A stretch of DNA of 64,000 bases from Desulfobacterales bacterium (GCA_028704555.1 JAQWFD010000017.1:1-64000), one strand, 5' to 3'; positions 46,336-57,250 are shown, counted from the first letter of the stretch. The notes: a model not told the origin generated them from the letters alone. Program-made: numbers and translations.

Positions 46336-47097
46336 TTACCTGATTCGCTTCAATTTCAATTCGGCCTTTTCAGCAGCCGATGAAAACGGGTATGATTTGA
46401 TCACTTCTTTAAAATAATACTTCGCTTTGGGTGGATCATCAAGATTCAGATACGTATATCCGACTTTCAGCATAGCGTCAGGCGCTTTCCCACCGCGGGG
46501 ATATGTATCGATCACTTTTTTAAAAAAGGCAATGGCCGCTGAAAATTTTTTTTGAGAGTATAAACATTCCCCGGACCAGTATAAGGCATTGTCGATGAGA
46601 TCGTGGGCCGGGTAATGTGCGATGAATGAATTAAACATTGACAGTGCTGACGCATAATCATTGCGTTTATACGTCGATAAGGCCTCGTCGTAAAGTTGCT
46701 GCGGCGCCCTTGCCGGTTCAGCAACAGATTTGACGGCAGGGGATGGTGGTGGAGAGGCTGCGGGCAATGATGATAATCTATCTGTCGTGACGGTATCCGT
46801 TTCATCCATGTTTTCAGCCGGTGAGAAAACGGGCTGAGTTTCAGCCACGGCCAGGGGCTGTCGCGCCTGCTGAACGTTGCATTTTTCCAGGTCATGGATC
46901 GTTTTCTGATGATTATCGAGCATGAACTGCATGACCGACATCCGGTGATAGATTTCCTTGATTTTTTGATTCGTCTCATCTGCCTGATTTTGAAGGACCT
47001 GCAGCTCGTTATCGTCAGTTGCCGGTGCCATGGCGCACGCTGACAGGCATATGCCGGCGAACGCTAAAACGCCTGCTATTTTAATAAACTGCCTCAT
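46336..47097 (-). CDS. cpoB: TPR lipoprotein of the CpoB/YbgF type
   Basis: 253 residues from ATG 47097, chosen because AGAGGAAG stands five bases ahead. The N-terminus is a lipoprotein signal with lipobox LSAC near residue 20. A short coiled coil (about 30-75) and a Ser/Pro-rich linker lead to three TPR repeats in the C-terminal half (YDEALSTYKRNDYASAL; ALYWSGECLYSQKKF; AMLKVGYTYLNLDDP). CpoB coordinates cell-wall synthesis with Tol-Pal during constriction. The other tol genes are absent here; instead it sits between secF and dprA. Confidence 0.87.
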   Translation of the reverse strand: MRQFIKIAGVLAFAGICLSACAMAPATDDNELQVLQNQADETNQKIKEIYHRMSVMQFMLDNHQKTIHDLEKCNVQQARQPLAVAETQPVFSPAENMDETDTVTTDRLSSLPAASPPPSPAVKSVAEPARAPQQLYDEALSTYKRNDYASALSMFNSFIAHYPAHDLIDNALYWSGECLYSQKKFSAAIAFFKKVIDTYPRGGKAPDAMLKVGYTYLNLDDPPKAKYYFKEVIKSYPFSSAAEKAELKLKRIR

Positions 47098-47138
47098 GAA
47101 GCTTCCTCTTGTCACACTGAATCTGCTGATCTGGACAC

Positions 47139-48173
47139 CTATTTTTTCTCCTTGTTTTGCCAGGCCAGCAGAATGGGGCTTGCCACGTATATGGACGAGT
47201 AGGTTCCGATCACCACACCGACAAGCATGGCAAATGCAAAGTCGTGGATGATTCCGCCGCCGAGCACAAACAATGCCAGCACAACGATAATAGTTGTCCC
47301 TGACGTGAGCAGGGTTCGGCTCAAGGTTTCATTGATGCTTTTGTTGATAATCGTATCCAGGGGTAGCTTGTTGTGCTTTCTCATGTTTTCGCGTATGCGG
47401 TCAAATACGATGATCGTGTCGTTTAATGAATAACCGATAATGGTCAACAGCGCGGCGATAATCGGCAAAGAGAATTCTTTATCGAAAATCGAGAAAATTC
47501 CCACCGTAATGATGATATCATGGATCAGTGCAACAATGGCTCCCATGGCATATTTGAGTTCAAGAAACCAGAACAGCACCAGTGATAAGATCAATGCCGT
47601 GCCAATCAAAAACGGGATGCTGACCTTAAACAGGGTAAAGAAATACACGGCAGCCATGAGGGCGGCGGCCATGATGCCACTCAACATCCATTTTAATTCA
47701 AACCGGCCGGAGATGTAGATCGTGATAAACAGCAGTGCGTAAAACATGGCAAAAAGGGCTTTTTCCTGCAGGTCTTTGCCGACCTGGGGCCCGACCATTT
47801 CGATTCGTCGAATTTCAACATCGGTTCCAGTCGATGATTTCAGCGCCTGCTGAAGCGTATCGGAATAATTTTCGTCCGTATCGGTTATGTCGGTATGAAT
47901 AAGAAATTCATTGGTATTCCGTTCACCGAACGATTGAACAGAGGATTTTTCCAGTCCGATGGATTTGAGGCCCGATTTGATATCACCGATGGTTGCAGCC
48001 GTGCTCAATTTAATCTGAATGACGGTTCCACCTGCAAAATCGATTCCATACTTGGGTCCCTGATGAATGATCAGAGATACGATTCCGGCAAGGATCATAA
48101 GCATGGAAAAGGTAAAAGCGATTTTTCGTTTTTCTATAAAATTTATATGAATACCGGGTTTAATAAGCTGCAT
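47139..48173 (-). CDS. secF: Protein translocase subunit SecF
   Basis: Inner-membrane partner of SecD that uses the proton gradient to pull exported proteins. 344 residues, six membrane helices. The first periplasmic domain (about 40-140) carries GIDFAGGTVIQIKL at its start. The membrane half contains GYSLNDTIIVFDRIREN, the conserved Asp/Arg motif. 49 bp downstream of secD. Confidence 0.96.
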   Translation of the reverse strand: MQLIKPGIHINFIEKRKIAFTFSMLMILAGIVSLIIHQGPKYGIDFAGGTVIQIKLSTAATIGDIKSGLKSIGLEKSSVQSFGERNTNEFLIHTDITDTDENYSDTLQQALKSSTGTDVEIRRIEMVGPQVGKDLQEKALFAMFYALLFITIYISGRFELKWMLSGIMAAALMAAVYFFTLFKVSIPFLIGTALILSLVLFWFLELKYAMGAIVALIHDIIITVGIFSIFDKEFSLPIIAALLTIIGYSLNDTIIVFDRIRENMRKHNKLPLDTIINKSINETLSRTLLTSGTTIIVVLALFVLGGGIIHDFAFAMLVGVVIGTYSSIYVASPILLAWQNKEKK

Positions 48174-48222
48174 GAGTGAGATCCTTAATCCTTATATTAT
48201 ACGCTTATTTTCTTTGGCGCCG

Positions 48223-49797
48223 TTATATGCTCAATGTTCGGGTTTTCCGTTTCAACAGCAAATAATCAAAAATCATCCGTGTAACAATCAGCGAAGTAAA
48301 CAGGCTGGAAATCACACCCAGACTCAGGGTTACGGCAAATCCTTTCACCGGCCCTGTCCCGAATTGGAACAGCACCAGTGCGGCAATCAGCGTTGTGACG
48401 TTTGCGTCAAGGATGGTAAGGGTGGCACGCTGGTAACCGGTATCAACCGCGGCCCGCGGAGATCGGCCTACGGCCATTTCCTCTCTGATACGTTCAAAGA
48501 TGAGCACATTTGCATCTACGGCCATACCGATGGTCAAAATGATTCCAGCAATGCCCGGTAACGTCAGCGTTGCCTGGAACGCGGCCAGTCCTGCTGCAAT
48601 GAGAATAATATTCATGAACAAAGCGACATCGGCAATCAAGCCTGACAGTCTGTAATAGAGGACCATGAAGGCCACCACAAGAATGCCGCCAACAATCATG
48701 GACATCAACCCTTTTCGAATGGAGTCCGCTCCCAGAGAGGGGCCGACCGTACGCTCTTCTATGACCTGAACCGGTGCCGGCAACGCGCCCGCGCGGAGGA
48801 CGATGGCAAGGTCATGGGCTTCTTCCGGTGAAAAATTTCCTGTAATACGGGCCGATCCGCCGGATATTTTTTCCTGAATAACCGGTGCCGAATATACTTT
48901 ATTGTCCAAAACGATCGCCAGCCGTTTTTTCACATTTTCTTCGGTAATCCGTTCAAACAGGCGAGCGCCCTTTTTGTCAAAATCAATGGACACATAGGGC
49001 TCATTGTACTGAGAGTCAATCTGAACCCGGGCATCGGTCAGATAGGCCCCGGTCAGCAGGGTTCCTTTTTTCAGCAGGTAAGGAACTTTGATTTCGCGTG
49101 ATGTGGCAGGGTCGACTTTGATTTCATACAGAATCTGGCTGCCCGGGGGGACATTGCCCTTGAGCGCCGCATTGACATCATGCGTATCATCCAGGAGCTT
49201 GAATTCAAGAATCGCTGTTTTGCCAATGATATCTTTGGCTCTTTTTGTTTCCTTGACCCCCGGCAGCTGAATCAGGATTCGATTTTCTCCCTGACGACGG
49301 ATATCCGGTTCATTGACTCCGAACTGGTCTATACGGTTTCTGATCGTCTCAAGCGCCTGATCCGCGGCCAGTTTTTTGATTTGGATTGTTTCTCTGTCAG
49401 GCAGGTCCATTGTGATGTGGATCTGTCCGCTGTCCGGGACAGTGGAAATCAGACGCAACTGTTTGAATTCCTTGCCAAGAATCTGGTCAAATGACTGTTT
49501 GCTGTCTTCAGGGATTTGAACGGATATTTTATTACCGTCTACCCGGTCAATGCCGGTGTACCGGATATGTTCTTTCTTAAGACTGTTGCGCAGCTCCTGG
49601 CTGATTCGTTCCACAGTACTTTCCACGGCCTTTTCCGTGTCGACTTCGAGGGCAAGATGCATACCTCCCTGCAAGTCAAGTCCGAGGTTGATTTTTTTGT
49701 GGGGCCACAGGGCCGGATTTACCGTTGGCATGATATGAATAACTGCCGCAACAGTGATTAATAAAACAATAATATGTTTCCAAGAAAGAGTCTTCAC
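48223..49797 (-). CDS. secD: Protein translocase subunit SecD
   Basis: 524 residues with six membrane helices and the large P1 periplasmic domain (about 35-330). Signatures include GLDLQGGMHLALEVD, NRIDQFGVNEPDIRR and GMAVDANVLIFERIREE. Shorter than E. coli SecD (615), as in many other phyla. Second of yajC-secD-secF; it completes the Sec translocon drive. Confidence 0.96.
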   Translation of the reverse strand: MKTLSWKHIIVLLITVAAVIHIMPTVNPALWPHKKINLGLDLQGGMHLALEVDTEKAVESTVERISQELRNSLKKEHIRYTGIDRVDGNKISVQIPEDSKQSFDQILGKEFKQLRLISTVPDSGQIHITMDLPDRETIQIKKLAADQALETIRNRIDQFGVNEPDIRRQGENRILIQLPGVKETKRAKDIIGKTAILEFKLLDDTHDVNAALKGNVPPGSQILYEIKVDPATSREIKVPYLLKKGTLLTGAYLTDARVQIDSQYNEPYVSIDFDKKGARLFERITEENVKKRLAIVLDNKVYSAPVIQEKISGGSARITGNFSPEEAHDLAIVLRAGALPAPVQVIEERTVGPSLGADSIRKGLMSMIVGGILVVAFMVLYYRLSGLIADVALFMNIILIAAGLAAFQATLTLPGIAGIILTIGMAVDANVLIFERIREEMAVGRSPRAAVDTGYQRATLTILDANVTTLIAALVLFQFGTGPVKGFAVTLSLGVISSLFTSLIVTRMIFDYLLLKRKTRTLSI

Positions 49798-49936
49798 TGA
49801 TCCGTTCCTTTCCGCAAAGATCTTATAGAGCTGTTTTCCCGTATGACCCGCTGGAAGAAGCCATTAAACGCAATCTGTGTTCGTGCCGTTTGAGAGGCAC
49901 AGCCTTTGCCAGCCTGATGCTTTCGGTTATTTGATT

Positions 49937-50287
49937 TTATACATCTTTTTTTTCGGAGGTGTCTTCTTTTGCTGCGGGTGCAGGCTGAAGTAATGAGGAG
50001 ACATTGCCCCTGGAGATCTTTATGCGGACTTTATCAGCTACCTCTATGGTCATAACCGTTTCATCCACTGACGTGATACGTCCATGAATGCCTCCGGATG
50101 TAACAATCCTGTCGCCTTTTTTCAGGTTTTTAACCATATCAGCGTGGGCCTTGTTCTTTTTCTGCTGAGGTCTGATCAGCAGAAAATAGAAAATGGCAAA
50201 CATCAGAATAAGAGGAATGAATGCTCCAAATCCACCTTGAGCGCCTTGAGCGCCTCCCTGGCCCATTGCGTAAGCGATTCCTGTCAA
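49937..50287 (-). CDS. yajC: Sec translocon accessory protein YajC
   Basis: 116 residues. One N-terminal membrane helix (about 19-38: FGAFIPLILMFAIFYFLLI) is followed by RPQQKK and a basic cytosolic region, then a small beta domain (DRIVTSGGIHGRIT...). An acidic/Lys tail ends EDTSEKKDV. Binds SecDF. Ribosome site AAAGGAGG is clear. First of the yajC-secD-secF group. Confidence 0.93.
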   Translation of the reverse strand: MTGIAYAMGQGGAQGAQGGFGAFIPLILMFAIFYFLLIRPQQKKNKAHADMVKNLKKGDRIVTSGGIHGRITSVDETVMTIEVADKVRIKISRGNVSSLLQPAPAAKEDTSEKKDV

Positions 50288-50325
50288 GATAAACCTCCTT
50301 TAGATAATAAGATTGTATGGTTTTG

Positions 50326-51030
50326 TTATGGTTGTACGGTTTTAGTTGATGGACGGTTGCCGGCTGCGTTCCTGCTCCATACCATTTCCGTTTTTCCCAG
50401 TACGCTTGTAATGACAAGCTTTGTCCCATCAGCATCATCGTTGATGACAGGTTCCCGTGTCCCGGTAACCTGCATTGGAAATCGAACCAGATAGATCGAT
50501 TTCCATGGAGTGGCATATGGGAAGAAGTGCGTGAAGACCGCGTCGGGTTTTTTTATTTTTCGGATTTCAACCGGCAGAACCTGTTTACCTGAGCCGGTAA
50601 TGATAAACATGCTCCAGGCCGAATCCCTTCTGCTGAAATTATCCCAGTCTTTTTCCGGAACATAAGCGGCAAGAATAAAATCGTTAAACATGCCGGCTGC
50701 CGCCTGATGGTCTTTTTCCAGACGGGTTTTCCGGGCATCTGTCAGGGCATAGGCCCTGGCATATTCGGCGATATACGCCTGCCTGAACGCAGGAGATTTG
50801 TACGTTGCGGATGCAATTAGTTTAACATCCAGCCCCTGATATATCCGGGCTTCCCGGGTCCACTGCGACAGTGCAACCTGATAAGGGCTTCCCTGATACG
50901 GATCAGACGATTTGCGAAAACGTTCAACAGATGCCATGCTCCCGCATCCCTGGCAACCGGACAGCACCAGCAGGACTGCCATAATCAGCAGACAGGTCAA
51001 TCGTCTGTTGAACCCTTTGAATGTCGCCAT
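50326..51030 (-). CDS. Unrecognised lipoprotein
   Basis: 234 residues. The signal sequence (about 10-25) ends in lipobox LSGC, so Cys26 would be lipidated. The mature part has a helical, Ala/Arg/Tyr-rich half (FRQAYIAEYARAYAL) and a beta-like half (WKSIYLVRFPMQVTG). No family is recognised. It lies between yajC and the LysM-like gene on the same strand; all are envelope proteins. Confidence 0.75.
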   Translation of the reverse strand: MATFKGFNRRLTCLLIMAVLLVLSGCQGCGSMASVERFRKSSDPYQGSPYQVALSQWTREARIYQGLDVKLIASATYKSPAFRQAYIAEYARAYALTDARKTRLEKDHQAAAGMFNDFILAAYVPEKDWDNFSRRDSAWSMFIITGSGKQVLPVEIRKIKKPDAVFTHFFPYATPWKSIYLVRFPMQVTGTREPVINDDADGTKLVITSVLGKTEMVWSRNAAGNRPSTKTVQP

Positions 51031-51149
51031 AGCTGTTTTCCCACACCCATTGCCAAGTGAAATGGCGCAGATATACTGTAAAAGATTGTTGGCGTCAAAT
51101 AGTTCTTCATATTTTGTTTGTCAGAAACCGGCCACAAAGCTCAAGACCG

Positions 51150-51935
51150 TTACTGTTCCGTCGGTATCCAAATGGTTTCTCCGTCAAACTGGATGTGATT
51201 AGCGCGGGGATAATCAATTTGATCCAGAAGCGTAAACAATTCTTTCATATTGAATACGACTATTTTGCTTAACGGGTAAATCAGGTGGATATCCGCTTCA
51301 AGTTTTCGGTCTTTGACATTGTAAATGTATACCATTGTTTCGGAAAATTTCAAAATTTTTCCGACACCTGAGCTGTGTCCCTTGATATCCGGTTCATCGG
51401 CAACAGGGGAGAGGGCTATTCCCCTGTGTCCAAAATAGCTTTTCAAAAATCTGTAATGGATGTTCCAGATATTGTCGCCCGGCTGGACAATATAAATACC
51501 ATAAACGTCATTGGTGTCTGTATACACGGCGGTTTTGGAGCCGGGCACATCGCCGGGCTGCAGCAGATTGCCTTCAATGATGTTGCCTTTATCCAGATGG
51601 ATGCTGTCTAAAATTTCCCTCATTGTGACTGTTGAGTTTCCGATTTTCAGGGATTCATCCGGCCTGGCAATGATATTGACGCCTTTTTCCAAACCGTATT
51701 TTTCTTTTCGGCGCTGCATCATCGCCTTAAGCGCCTCGTCTTTTTCCAGTGTATTGTAATCGATGAGCGGTGGGGCCTTTATGGATATACGGTTTTCGGG
51801 CGCAGAGGTGCCGGTCATCTTGTTTGAATGGCTTTTCATGAAAAGGCTCACCCCAATTGCACCCGCCATCGTCAGGATGATGATGATCGAAAAGATGATG
51901 ATTTTATTGACTTTGCCTGATGATTTTGCCGGCAT
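51150..51935 (-). CDS. Membrane-anchored protein with degenerate LysM
   Basis: 261 residues. One membrane helix (about 11-33) is followed by a periplasmic part. Around residues 147-167 YIVQPGDNIWNIHYRFLKS resembles a LysM repeat (QPGDNIW core), which suggests peptidoglycan binding. The C-terminus (PLSKIVVFNMKELFTLLDQ) is unlike any family recognised. It is downstream of rng and upstream of the lipoprotein gene; the trio probably forms an operon. Confidence 0.75.
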   Translation of the reverse strand: MPAKSSGKVNKIIIFSIIIILTMAGAIGVSLFMKSHSNKMTGTSAPENRISIKAPPLIDYNTLEKDEALKAMMQRRKEKYGLEKGVNIIARPDESLKIGNSTVTMREILDSIHLDKGNIIEGNLLQPGDVPGSKTAVYTDTNDVYGIYIVQPGDNIWNIHYRFLKSYFGHRGIALSPVADEPDIKGHSSGVGKILKFSETMVYIYNVKDRKLEADIHLIYPLSKIVVFNMKELFTLLDQIDYPRANHIQFDGETIWIPTEQ

Positions 51936-51957
51936 GTAACCTCCAGCGTACGTTGAC

Positions 51958-52017
51958 AGTCGTGAGTCGTGAGTCGTGAGTCAAGAGCCCTCTGCCCTCT
52001 GCCCTCTGCCCTCTGAT
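51958..52017. repeat. Period-7 tract: CGTGAGT then CCTCTGC units
   Basis: Eight consecutive 7-base units: three CGTGAGT, one CAAGAGC, three CCTCTGC and one CCTCTGA, changing unit halfway without losing phase. It fills the spacer between rng and the LysM-like gene. Confidence 0.9.
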
Positions 52018-52021
52018 TTTC

Positions 52022-53482
52022 TCATTCACTCATAATTTTGCATTTGCCCGGTATCAAGGACGTGTCGCCTTCTATTTTGATACTCAGATCCCTTCTAAGT
52101 TCAAGATCCAGAATTTCCTTCCGCTTTTTATTGAGCAGGTAGTCCGCGACCCTCACAGGGACAATGCCTTTTACTGTGTGAATATCTGATTTCAGGGTTT
52201 CTATGCGCAGTTTCCGTAAAAAACTCAACCCCATTGTTTCCGTTGAAGGCGTGAGGCCTTTTCCACGGCAGTACGGGCAGGGTTCGTAACTGCCAAATTC
52301 AATGGAAGGCCTGATTCGTTGTCTGGACATTTCTATCAGACCGAATTTTGAGATTCTCCCCACTTTTGTCCGTGCTTTATCCGGTTTAATATGGTTTTTG
52401 AGGGTCTTCTCAACTTCCATTTTATGCTTGGTCTCTCTCATGTCGATAAAATCAATGACGATAAGCCCTCCGAGATCTCTCATTCTCAGTTGTCGGGCAA
52501 TTTCTTCCGCCGCCTCGATATTGGTTAAAAACGCCGTCGCTTCAACGGATTTTTTATGGATGGCTTTGCCGGAATTGACATCGATGGTTACCATCGCTTC
52601 GGTACGTTCGATCACAATGGAGCCGCCTGATTTTAAGATGACCCGTGTCTCAAAAATGGAAGCGATCTGATCTTCCAGCTGGTATTTCGTGAAAATGGGT
52701 TTTGGCCCCTTGTGGAGCTTGACAATTTTTGTATGTTTCGGGGAAATAATATTGATAAATTCTTTGACTTCATTGAACATGGCGTCGTTATCCACCAGAA
52801 TGCCGGTCACATCATCCGAAAACGAATCCCGAATGGATCTGAGAGCCAGAATCCGGTCCTTGTACAGCAGGGTCGGGGCTTTTTCATTGAGCCCCTTGGT
52901 CATGATGTTTTTCCAGAGCTTCAGCAGGTACCGGAGGTCTTTGTATATCAGTGTCTTGGAGCAGTCAGAGCCGGCGGTTCGAATGATGAGACCAAAACCA
53001 TCCGGCATTTTCAGAGACTCCATAAGGTCTTTGAGCCGGGCTCTTTCTTCCTCGTCTTCAATTTTTCTGGATACGCCCCGGCTGCTACTTCCCGGCATCA
53101 GGACGATATGCCGGCCGGGCAGGGACACAAACGTGGTAAGCATCGCCCCCTTTTTCATGTCCGGCTCTTTGCTGACCTGTACTAGAACTTCCTGCCCTCG
53201 TTTGACAATATTTTCGATGGAATTATCTCCGGTATGGTTATCCTGATAGTAATCACTGTGGATTTCATTTTTTTGAAGAAATCCATGCCGCTCTGCTCCG
53301 TAATCTACGAATGCGGCCTGAAGCGCCGGTTCAATCCGGGTGACGATTCCTTTATAAATATTGCCCTGTGTAATTTCTCTTGTAGTGGTTTCGATATTAA
53401 ATTCTTCAAGCTTGTTGTCCTTTACCGTCGCTATCCGGCATTCTTCCGGATCGATGGCGTTGATTAATATCTTAATGTTCAT
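52022..53482 (-). CDS. rng: Ribonuclease E/G family endoribonuclease
   Basis: 486 residues, the length of RNase G without the E-type scaffold tail. The S1 domain is N-terminal (about 38-120: GNIYKGIVTRIEPALQAAFVDYG). The catalytic region has TIDVNSGKA and VIDFIDM, whose aspartates bind Mg. The zinc link is CPYCRGKG. It processes rRNA and mRNA at AU-rich single-stranded sites. First gene of the long minus run; its promoter must lie within 53483-53900. Confidence 0.93.
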   Translation of the reverse strand: MNIKILINAIDPEECRIATVKDNKLEEFNIETTTREITQGNIYKGIVTRIEPALQAAFVDYGAERHGFLQKNEIHSDYYQDNHTGDNSIENIVKRGQEVLVQVSKEPDMKKGAMLTTFVSLPGRHIVLMPGSSSRGVSRKIEDEEERARLKDLMESLKMPDGFGLIIRTAGSDCSKTLIYKDLRYLLKLWKNIMTKGLNEKAPTLLYKDRILALRSIRDSFSDDVTGILVDNDAMFNEVKEFINIISPKHTKIVKLHKGPKPIFTKYQLEDQIASIFETRVILKSGGSIVIERTEAMVTIDVNSGKAIHKKSVEATAFLTNIEAAEEIARQLRMRDLGGLIVIDFIDMRETKHKMEVEKTLKNHIKPDKARTKVGRISKFGLIEMSRQRIRPSIEFGSYEPCPYCRGKGLTPSTETMGLSFLRKLRIETLKSDIHTVKGIVPVRVADYLLNKKRKEILDLELRRDLSIKIEGDTSLIPGKCKIMSE

Positions 53483-54540
53483 ACAATGTTCATCCTTTTT
53501 TCTCTCCTCTCATACTCTTTTTTCAGAGTATTTTCATCAATGCAAAAGACTTAAAAAATTAAATCTCATTTTTTGTCCGCATGAAAGGGGTGGCCACGGA
53601 TAAATTCCCGGAAAGCGTCATTACATGCCGATCTGAAGTGTAATTTTTTCAAGCCGATGGCATTGATAGCAATTGAATATCTTATATTTTATGCTCCGGT
53701 TAAATAAAATATGTTGTCCGGATCGTTTTGAATTCACCATGTCGCGTGTGTCTGAAATATCACCCGGAAAGTCCATGAAATATTCGGTTGATCGGGTAAA
53801 GCAGATTTCTGCTGATCTGTCCGGATGGGAGCCTTAGGGCATTTGGTTAATTTACATGAATATGAAATTGATAGTAACAAGTCAATTGTTTTCTTAATAA
53901 TTGTCTTTTTGTCAGTCATGAAACGGTCAGTCTTCAGTTGTGAGTCAAAAGTCGTAAGTCTTCCGATTTTAATTCCATTACGGTTTTTTTACGGAATTAT
54001 CCGTGGGCGTGTTGACGAAATATCCCGTCCGTCGTAATGAAAATTAAATATAACACATAAAATGACGTAAATGCACTAATTCCTTTGCATTGGACAGCAG
54101 GCGTCTGGCCTGTGTTTTCAGAGTTATTCATTTTGGAACTCAGCCGGATGAAACCGTGGCGGCAGTCTTGCTATTTATGTCATATTGTGGCATGAGGATT
54201 ACGGACACGGATCGGTTTTTGAGCAAGCCCTCAGGTCGTGGCCATCCACAACTGTCTGTTTTTTGGGGCTTGGTTTTAACTTCGGCCGGATTTATTTCTA
54301 CAGCGAGGAAATGACGCAATGGCCGATGATAGGGCCAACCCCATTTTTTTCAATTTTTGCGTCAGGATCGGGTTCCAGCCGCGCGACATTTTGTTTTTTG
54401 AAGATGAAGAGTGGTGAACGCGTAAAAAGTTTACGTTCAAGGCGTCGCGAATTTTTTGCAATAAGGTGTACGTAAGCCCGTCGCAGTAAAAACGGAATGA
54501 AGCCCATTGCAGTTCATATACCGGAGGTTGAGTATATATC
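53483..54540. other. Gene-less divergent spacer between rng and leuS
   Basis: Over 1 kb without a supported gene. A period-7 tract with AGT in phase occurs at 53925-53963 (CAGTCTT, CAGTTGT, GAGTCAA, AAGTCGT, AAGTCTT). Several short frames (for example 54090-54314) have no ribosome site. A GGAGG stands about 12 bases ahead of leuS. The rest shows nothing recognisable. Confidence 0.5.
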
Positions 54541-57141
54541 ATGGAAGAAAAATACAATCCGCAGGCCATAGAGGCCAAATGGCAGAGATTCTGGGATGAA
54601 TCAAAGATGTTTGAAGTTACCGAAGATCCGGATAAGAAAAAATATTATCTTTTGGAAATGTTTCCCTATCCGTCCGGTAAGATTCATATGGGGCATGTGA
54701 GAAATTATACCATCGGAGATGTGATCGCCAGATACAAAACGATGCGGGGATATAACGTCCTTCACCCCATGGGCTGGGATGCGTTTGGTATGCCCGCGGA
54801 AAATGCGGCAATTGCCAACAACACCCATCCGGCAAAATGGACGTATGAAAATATTAAAACCATGCGGGCACAACTCAAACGCATGGGATTCAGCTATGAC
54901 TGGAACCGGGAAATAGCCACCTGTCATCCGAAATATTACCGGTGGGAGCAGTGGCTGTTTATTAAAATGTATGAAAAAGGCATGGTGTACCGGAAGGAAT
55001 CGTTCGTAAACTGGTGTGACACCTGCCAGACCGTTCTGGCCAATGAACAGGTGGAATCGGGCATGTGCTGGCGCTGCGGCAGACAGGTGCGTCAGAAAAA
55101 ACTCTGGCAGTGGTTTTTCCGGATTACCGATTATGCCGATGATCTGCTGGTGCATTGCGATCAGCTGCCGGGATGGCCGGAAAAGGTCACGACCATGCAG
55201 AGAAACTGGATCGGGAAAAGTTACGGCGCTGAGATCCGGTTTGCTATTGAGGGGCGTGATCAGGATATTTCCGTTTTTACAACACGGCCGGATACGATTT
55301 TTGGGGCAACATTTATGTGTCTGGCGCCGGAGCATCCGCTGGTGCTTGAGCTGTCTGAAGGTACCCGGCAGCAAACCCAGGCGCGTGCGTTTGTCGATCG
55401 AATGGCGCTTCAGGAACGATCGGTAAAGGCCCTGGAAAATTATGAAAAAGAAGGCGTTTTTATCGGCGCCTGGTGTATCAATCCCATGAGCGGCTACCGA
55501 ATGCCCATTTATACCGCTAATTTTGCCCTGATGGAATATGGTACGGGTGCGGTCATGTCTGTACCGGCTCACGACCAGAGGGATTTTGATTTTGCTGAAA
55601 AATACGGGCTGGAGATTATACCGGTAGTAAAACCGGAAGAAGGAGAACCCGATTCCGGCATCATGACCGAAGCCTATGCCGGAGAAGGAAATATGATCAA
55701 TTCCGGCCGGTTTAACGGCATCCGCAATACGCAGGCCAAAGAAGATATCGTTGCGGAGATGGCCCAAAGGGGGATCGGTAAAAAGACCATCAGTTTCCGG
55801 CTGAGAGACTGGGGGATTTCCAGACAGCGCTATTGGGGCGCGCCTATTCCCATGATCCATTGTAAATCCTGCGGAATTGTTCCGGCTTCTCTGGAAGATC
55901 TGCCGATAACGCTTCCCGAAGATGCCAATCTGCTTGAAGGCGGCAAATCACCGCTTCCGTTTCTGGATTCGTTCAAACAGACCACCTGCCCGGAATGCGG
56001 CCGTACGGATGCCCGGCGGGAAACCGATACCATGGACACATTTGTGGAATCCTCCTGGTATTTTGATCGATACTGCAGCCCCGCATATGATAAAGGCATG
56101 TTTGACAAAGAAGCGGTTGCCTACTGGATGCCGGTGGATCAATATATCGGCGGTGTGGAACATGCCATCCTGCATCTGCTGTATTCCCGCTATTTTACCC
56201 GTGTGCTGAAAGCGTTCGGTCTGGTGGATCACAACGAACCGTTTACCCGTCTTCTGACCCAGGGTATGGTCTGTAAGGAAACTGCATCATGCCCGGAACA
56301 CGGATTTATATTTCCGGAGGAAGTCGTGGGAAGCGGTGAGCAGCGGATCTGCAGTAAATGCGGCAGTCAGGTAACTATCGGCCGGGTTGAAAAAATGTCA
56401 AAATCCAAAAAAAATGTCATTGATCCCAATGTGCTTCTTGACAGGTACGGAGCCGATACCACCCGGCTGTTCTGCCTGTTTGCCGCGCCGCCGGAAAGAG
56501 ATCTGGAATGGAGTGAGCAGGGGGTTGATGGGGGCTTTCGTTTTCTGAACCGGATCTGGCGGTTGGCCGTTTCCTGGATGGAACGTATCAAAGATGTCGA
56601 TGCCTTTGACGGCAGTCCGGATCAACTGGAAGGAAAATTCAGAGACCTGTATAAAAAAACACATGCTGCGATCAAGAAGGTAAGCGGCGATATTGAAGAC
56701 CGGTTTCATTTTAACACGGCCATCAGCGCGGTCATGGAACTGGTCAATGCCATGTACGGAATGGACCCTCAGGATTCCTCAGGAGAAAGCTGCCGGAACA
56801 GCAGCGTTATGCGGTTTGCAATTGAATCTGCTGTCCTGCTTCTGGCGCCGATCGTGCCCCACTTTTGCGAAGAACTCTGGCAGTCTCTCGGATATGATAC
56901 CGGTATCGTGGCCAGGTCCTGGCCGACATGGAAAGAAGAGGCGCTCGAAAAAGACGAACTGGTCATCGTGATTCAGGTGAATGGCAAACTCCGAGGCCGG
57001 TTTACCGTGGATGCGGATGCGGATGATGAAACTATTAAAAAAATCGCACTTTCCGATGACAATACCATCCGGTTTATCGCCGGAAAACCGGTAAAAAAAG
57101 TCATTGTGATCAAGAAAAAGCTGGTTAATATTGTGATATAG
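54541..57141 (+). CDS. leuS: Leucyl-tRNA synthetase
   Basis: Charges tRNA-Leu. 866 residues, class Ia. HIGH appears as HMGH (near residue 49) and KMSKS is exact (EKMSKSKKN, near 620). The CP1 editing domain has [11 protein letters not shown] and [15 protein letters not shown]. Two extra zinc-like clusters occur (CKSCGIV...CPECG; CPEHGF...CSKCG) near the catalytic core. The C-terminal anticodon-binding and LeuRS-specific domains are intact. Period-7 tracts begin right after the stop. Confidence 0.97.
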   Translation: MEEKYNPQAIEAKWQRFWDESKMFEVTEDPDKKKYYLLEMFPYPSGKIHMGHVRNYTIGDVIARYKTMRGYNVLHPMGWDAFGMPAENAAIANNTHPAKWTYENIKTMRAQLKRMGFSYDWNREIATCHPKYYRWEQWLFIKMYEKGMVYRKESFVNWCDTCQTVLANEQVESGMCWRCGRQVRQKKLWQWFFRITDYADDLLVHCDQLPGWPEKVTTMQRNWIGKSYGAEIRFAIEGRDQDISVFTTRPDTIFGATFMCLAPEHPLVLELSEGTRQQTQARAFVDRMALQERSVKALENYEKEGVFIGAWCINPMSGYRMPIYTANFALMEYGTGAVMSVPAHDQRDFDFAEKYGLEIIPVVKPEEGEPDSGIMTEAYAGEGNMINSGRFNGIRNTQAKEDIVAEMAQRGIGKKTISFRLRDWGISRQRYWGAPIPMIHCKSCGIVPASLEDLPITLPEDANLLEGGKSPLPFLDSFKQTTCPECGRTDARRETDTMDTFVESSWYFDRYCSPAYDKGMFDKEAVAYWMPVDQYIGGVEHAILHLLYSRYFTRVLKAFGLVDHNEPFTRLLTQGMVCKETASCPEHGFIFPEEVVGSGEQRICSKCGSQVTIGRVEKMSKSKKNVIDPNVLLDRYGADTTRLFCLFAAPPERDLEWSEQGVDGGFRFLNRIWRLAVSWMERIKDVDAFDGSPDQLEGKFRDLYKKTHAAIKKVSGDIEDRFHFNTAISAVMELVNAMYGMDPQDSSGESCRNSSVMRFAIESAVLLLAPIVPHFCEELWQSLGYDTGIVARSWPTWKEEALEKDELVIVIQVNGKLRGRFTVDADADDETIKKIALSDDNTIRFIAGKPVKKVIVIKKKLVNIVI

Positions 57142-57143
57142 GC

Positions 57144-57205
57144 AAGTAGGGAGCAGGGAGCAGGGAGCAGGGAGTAAGGAGTAAGGAGTAAGGAGTAAGG
57201 CGTAA
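57144..57205. repeat. Period-7 tract: GAGCAGG/GAGTAAG units
   Basis: Starts three bases after the leuS stop: one GAGTAGG-like unit, three GAGCAGG, then four GAGTAAG in perfect 7-base phase, tailing off in GCGTAAACAG. Confidence 0.9.
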
Positions 57206-57250
57206 ACAGTAAATAACTGATAGCCGCATATGCTATGTTCCTTTGCACTT

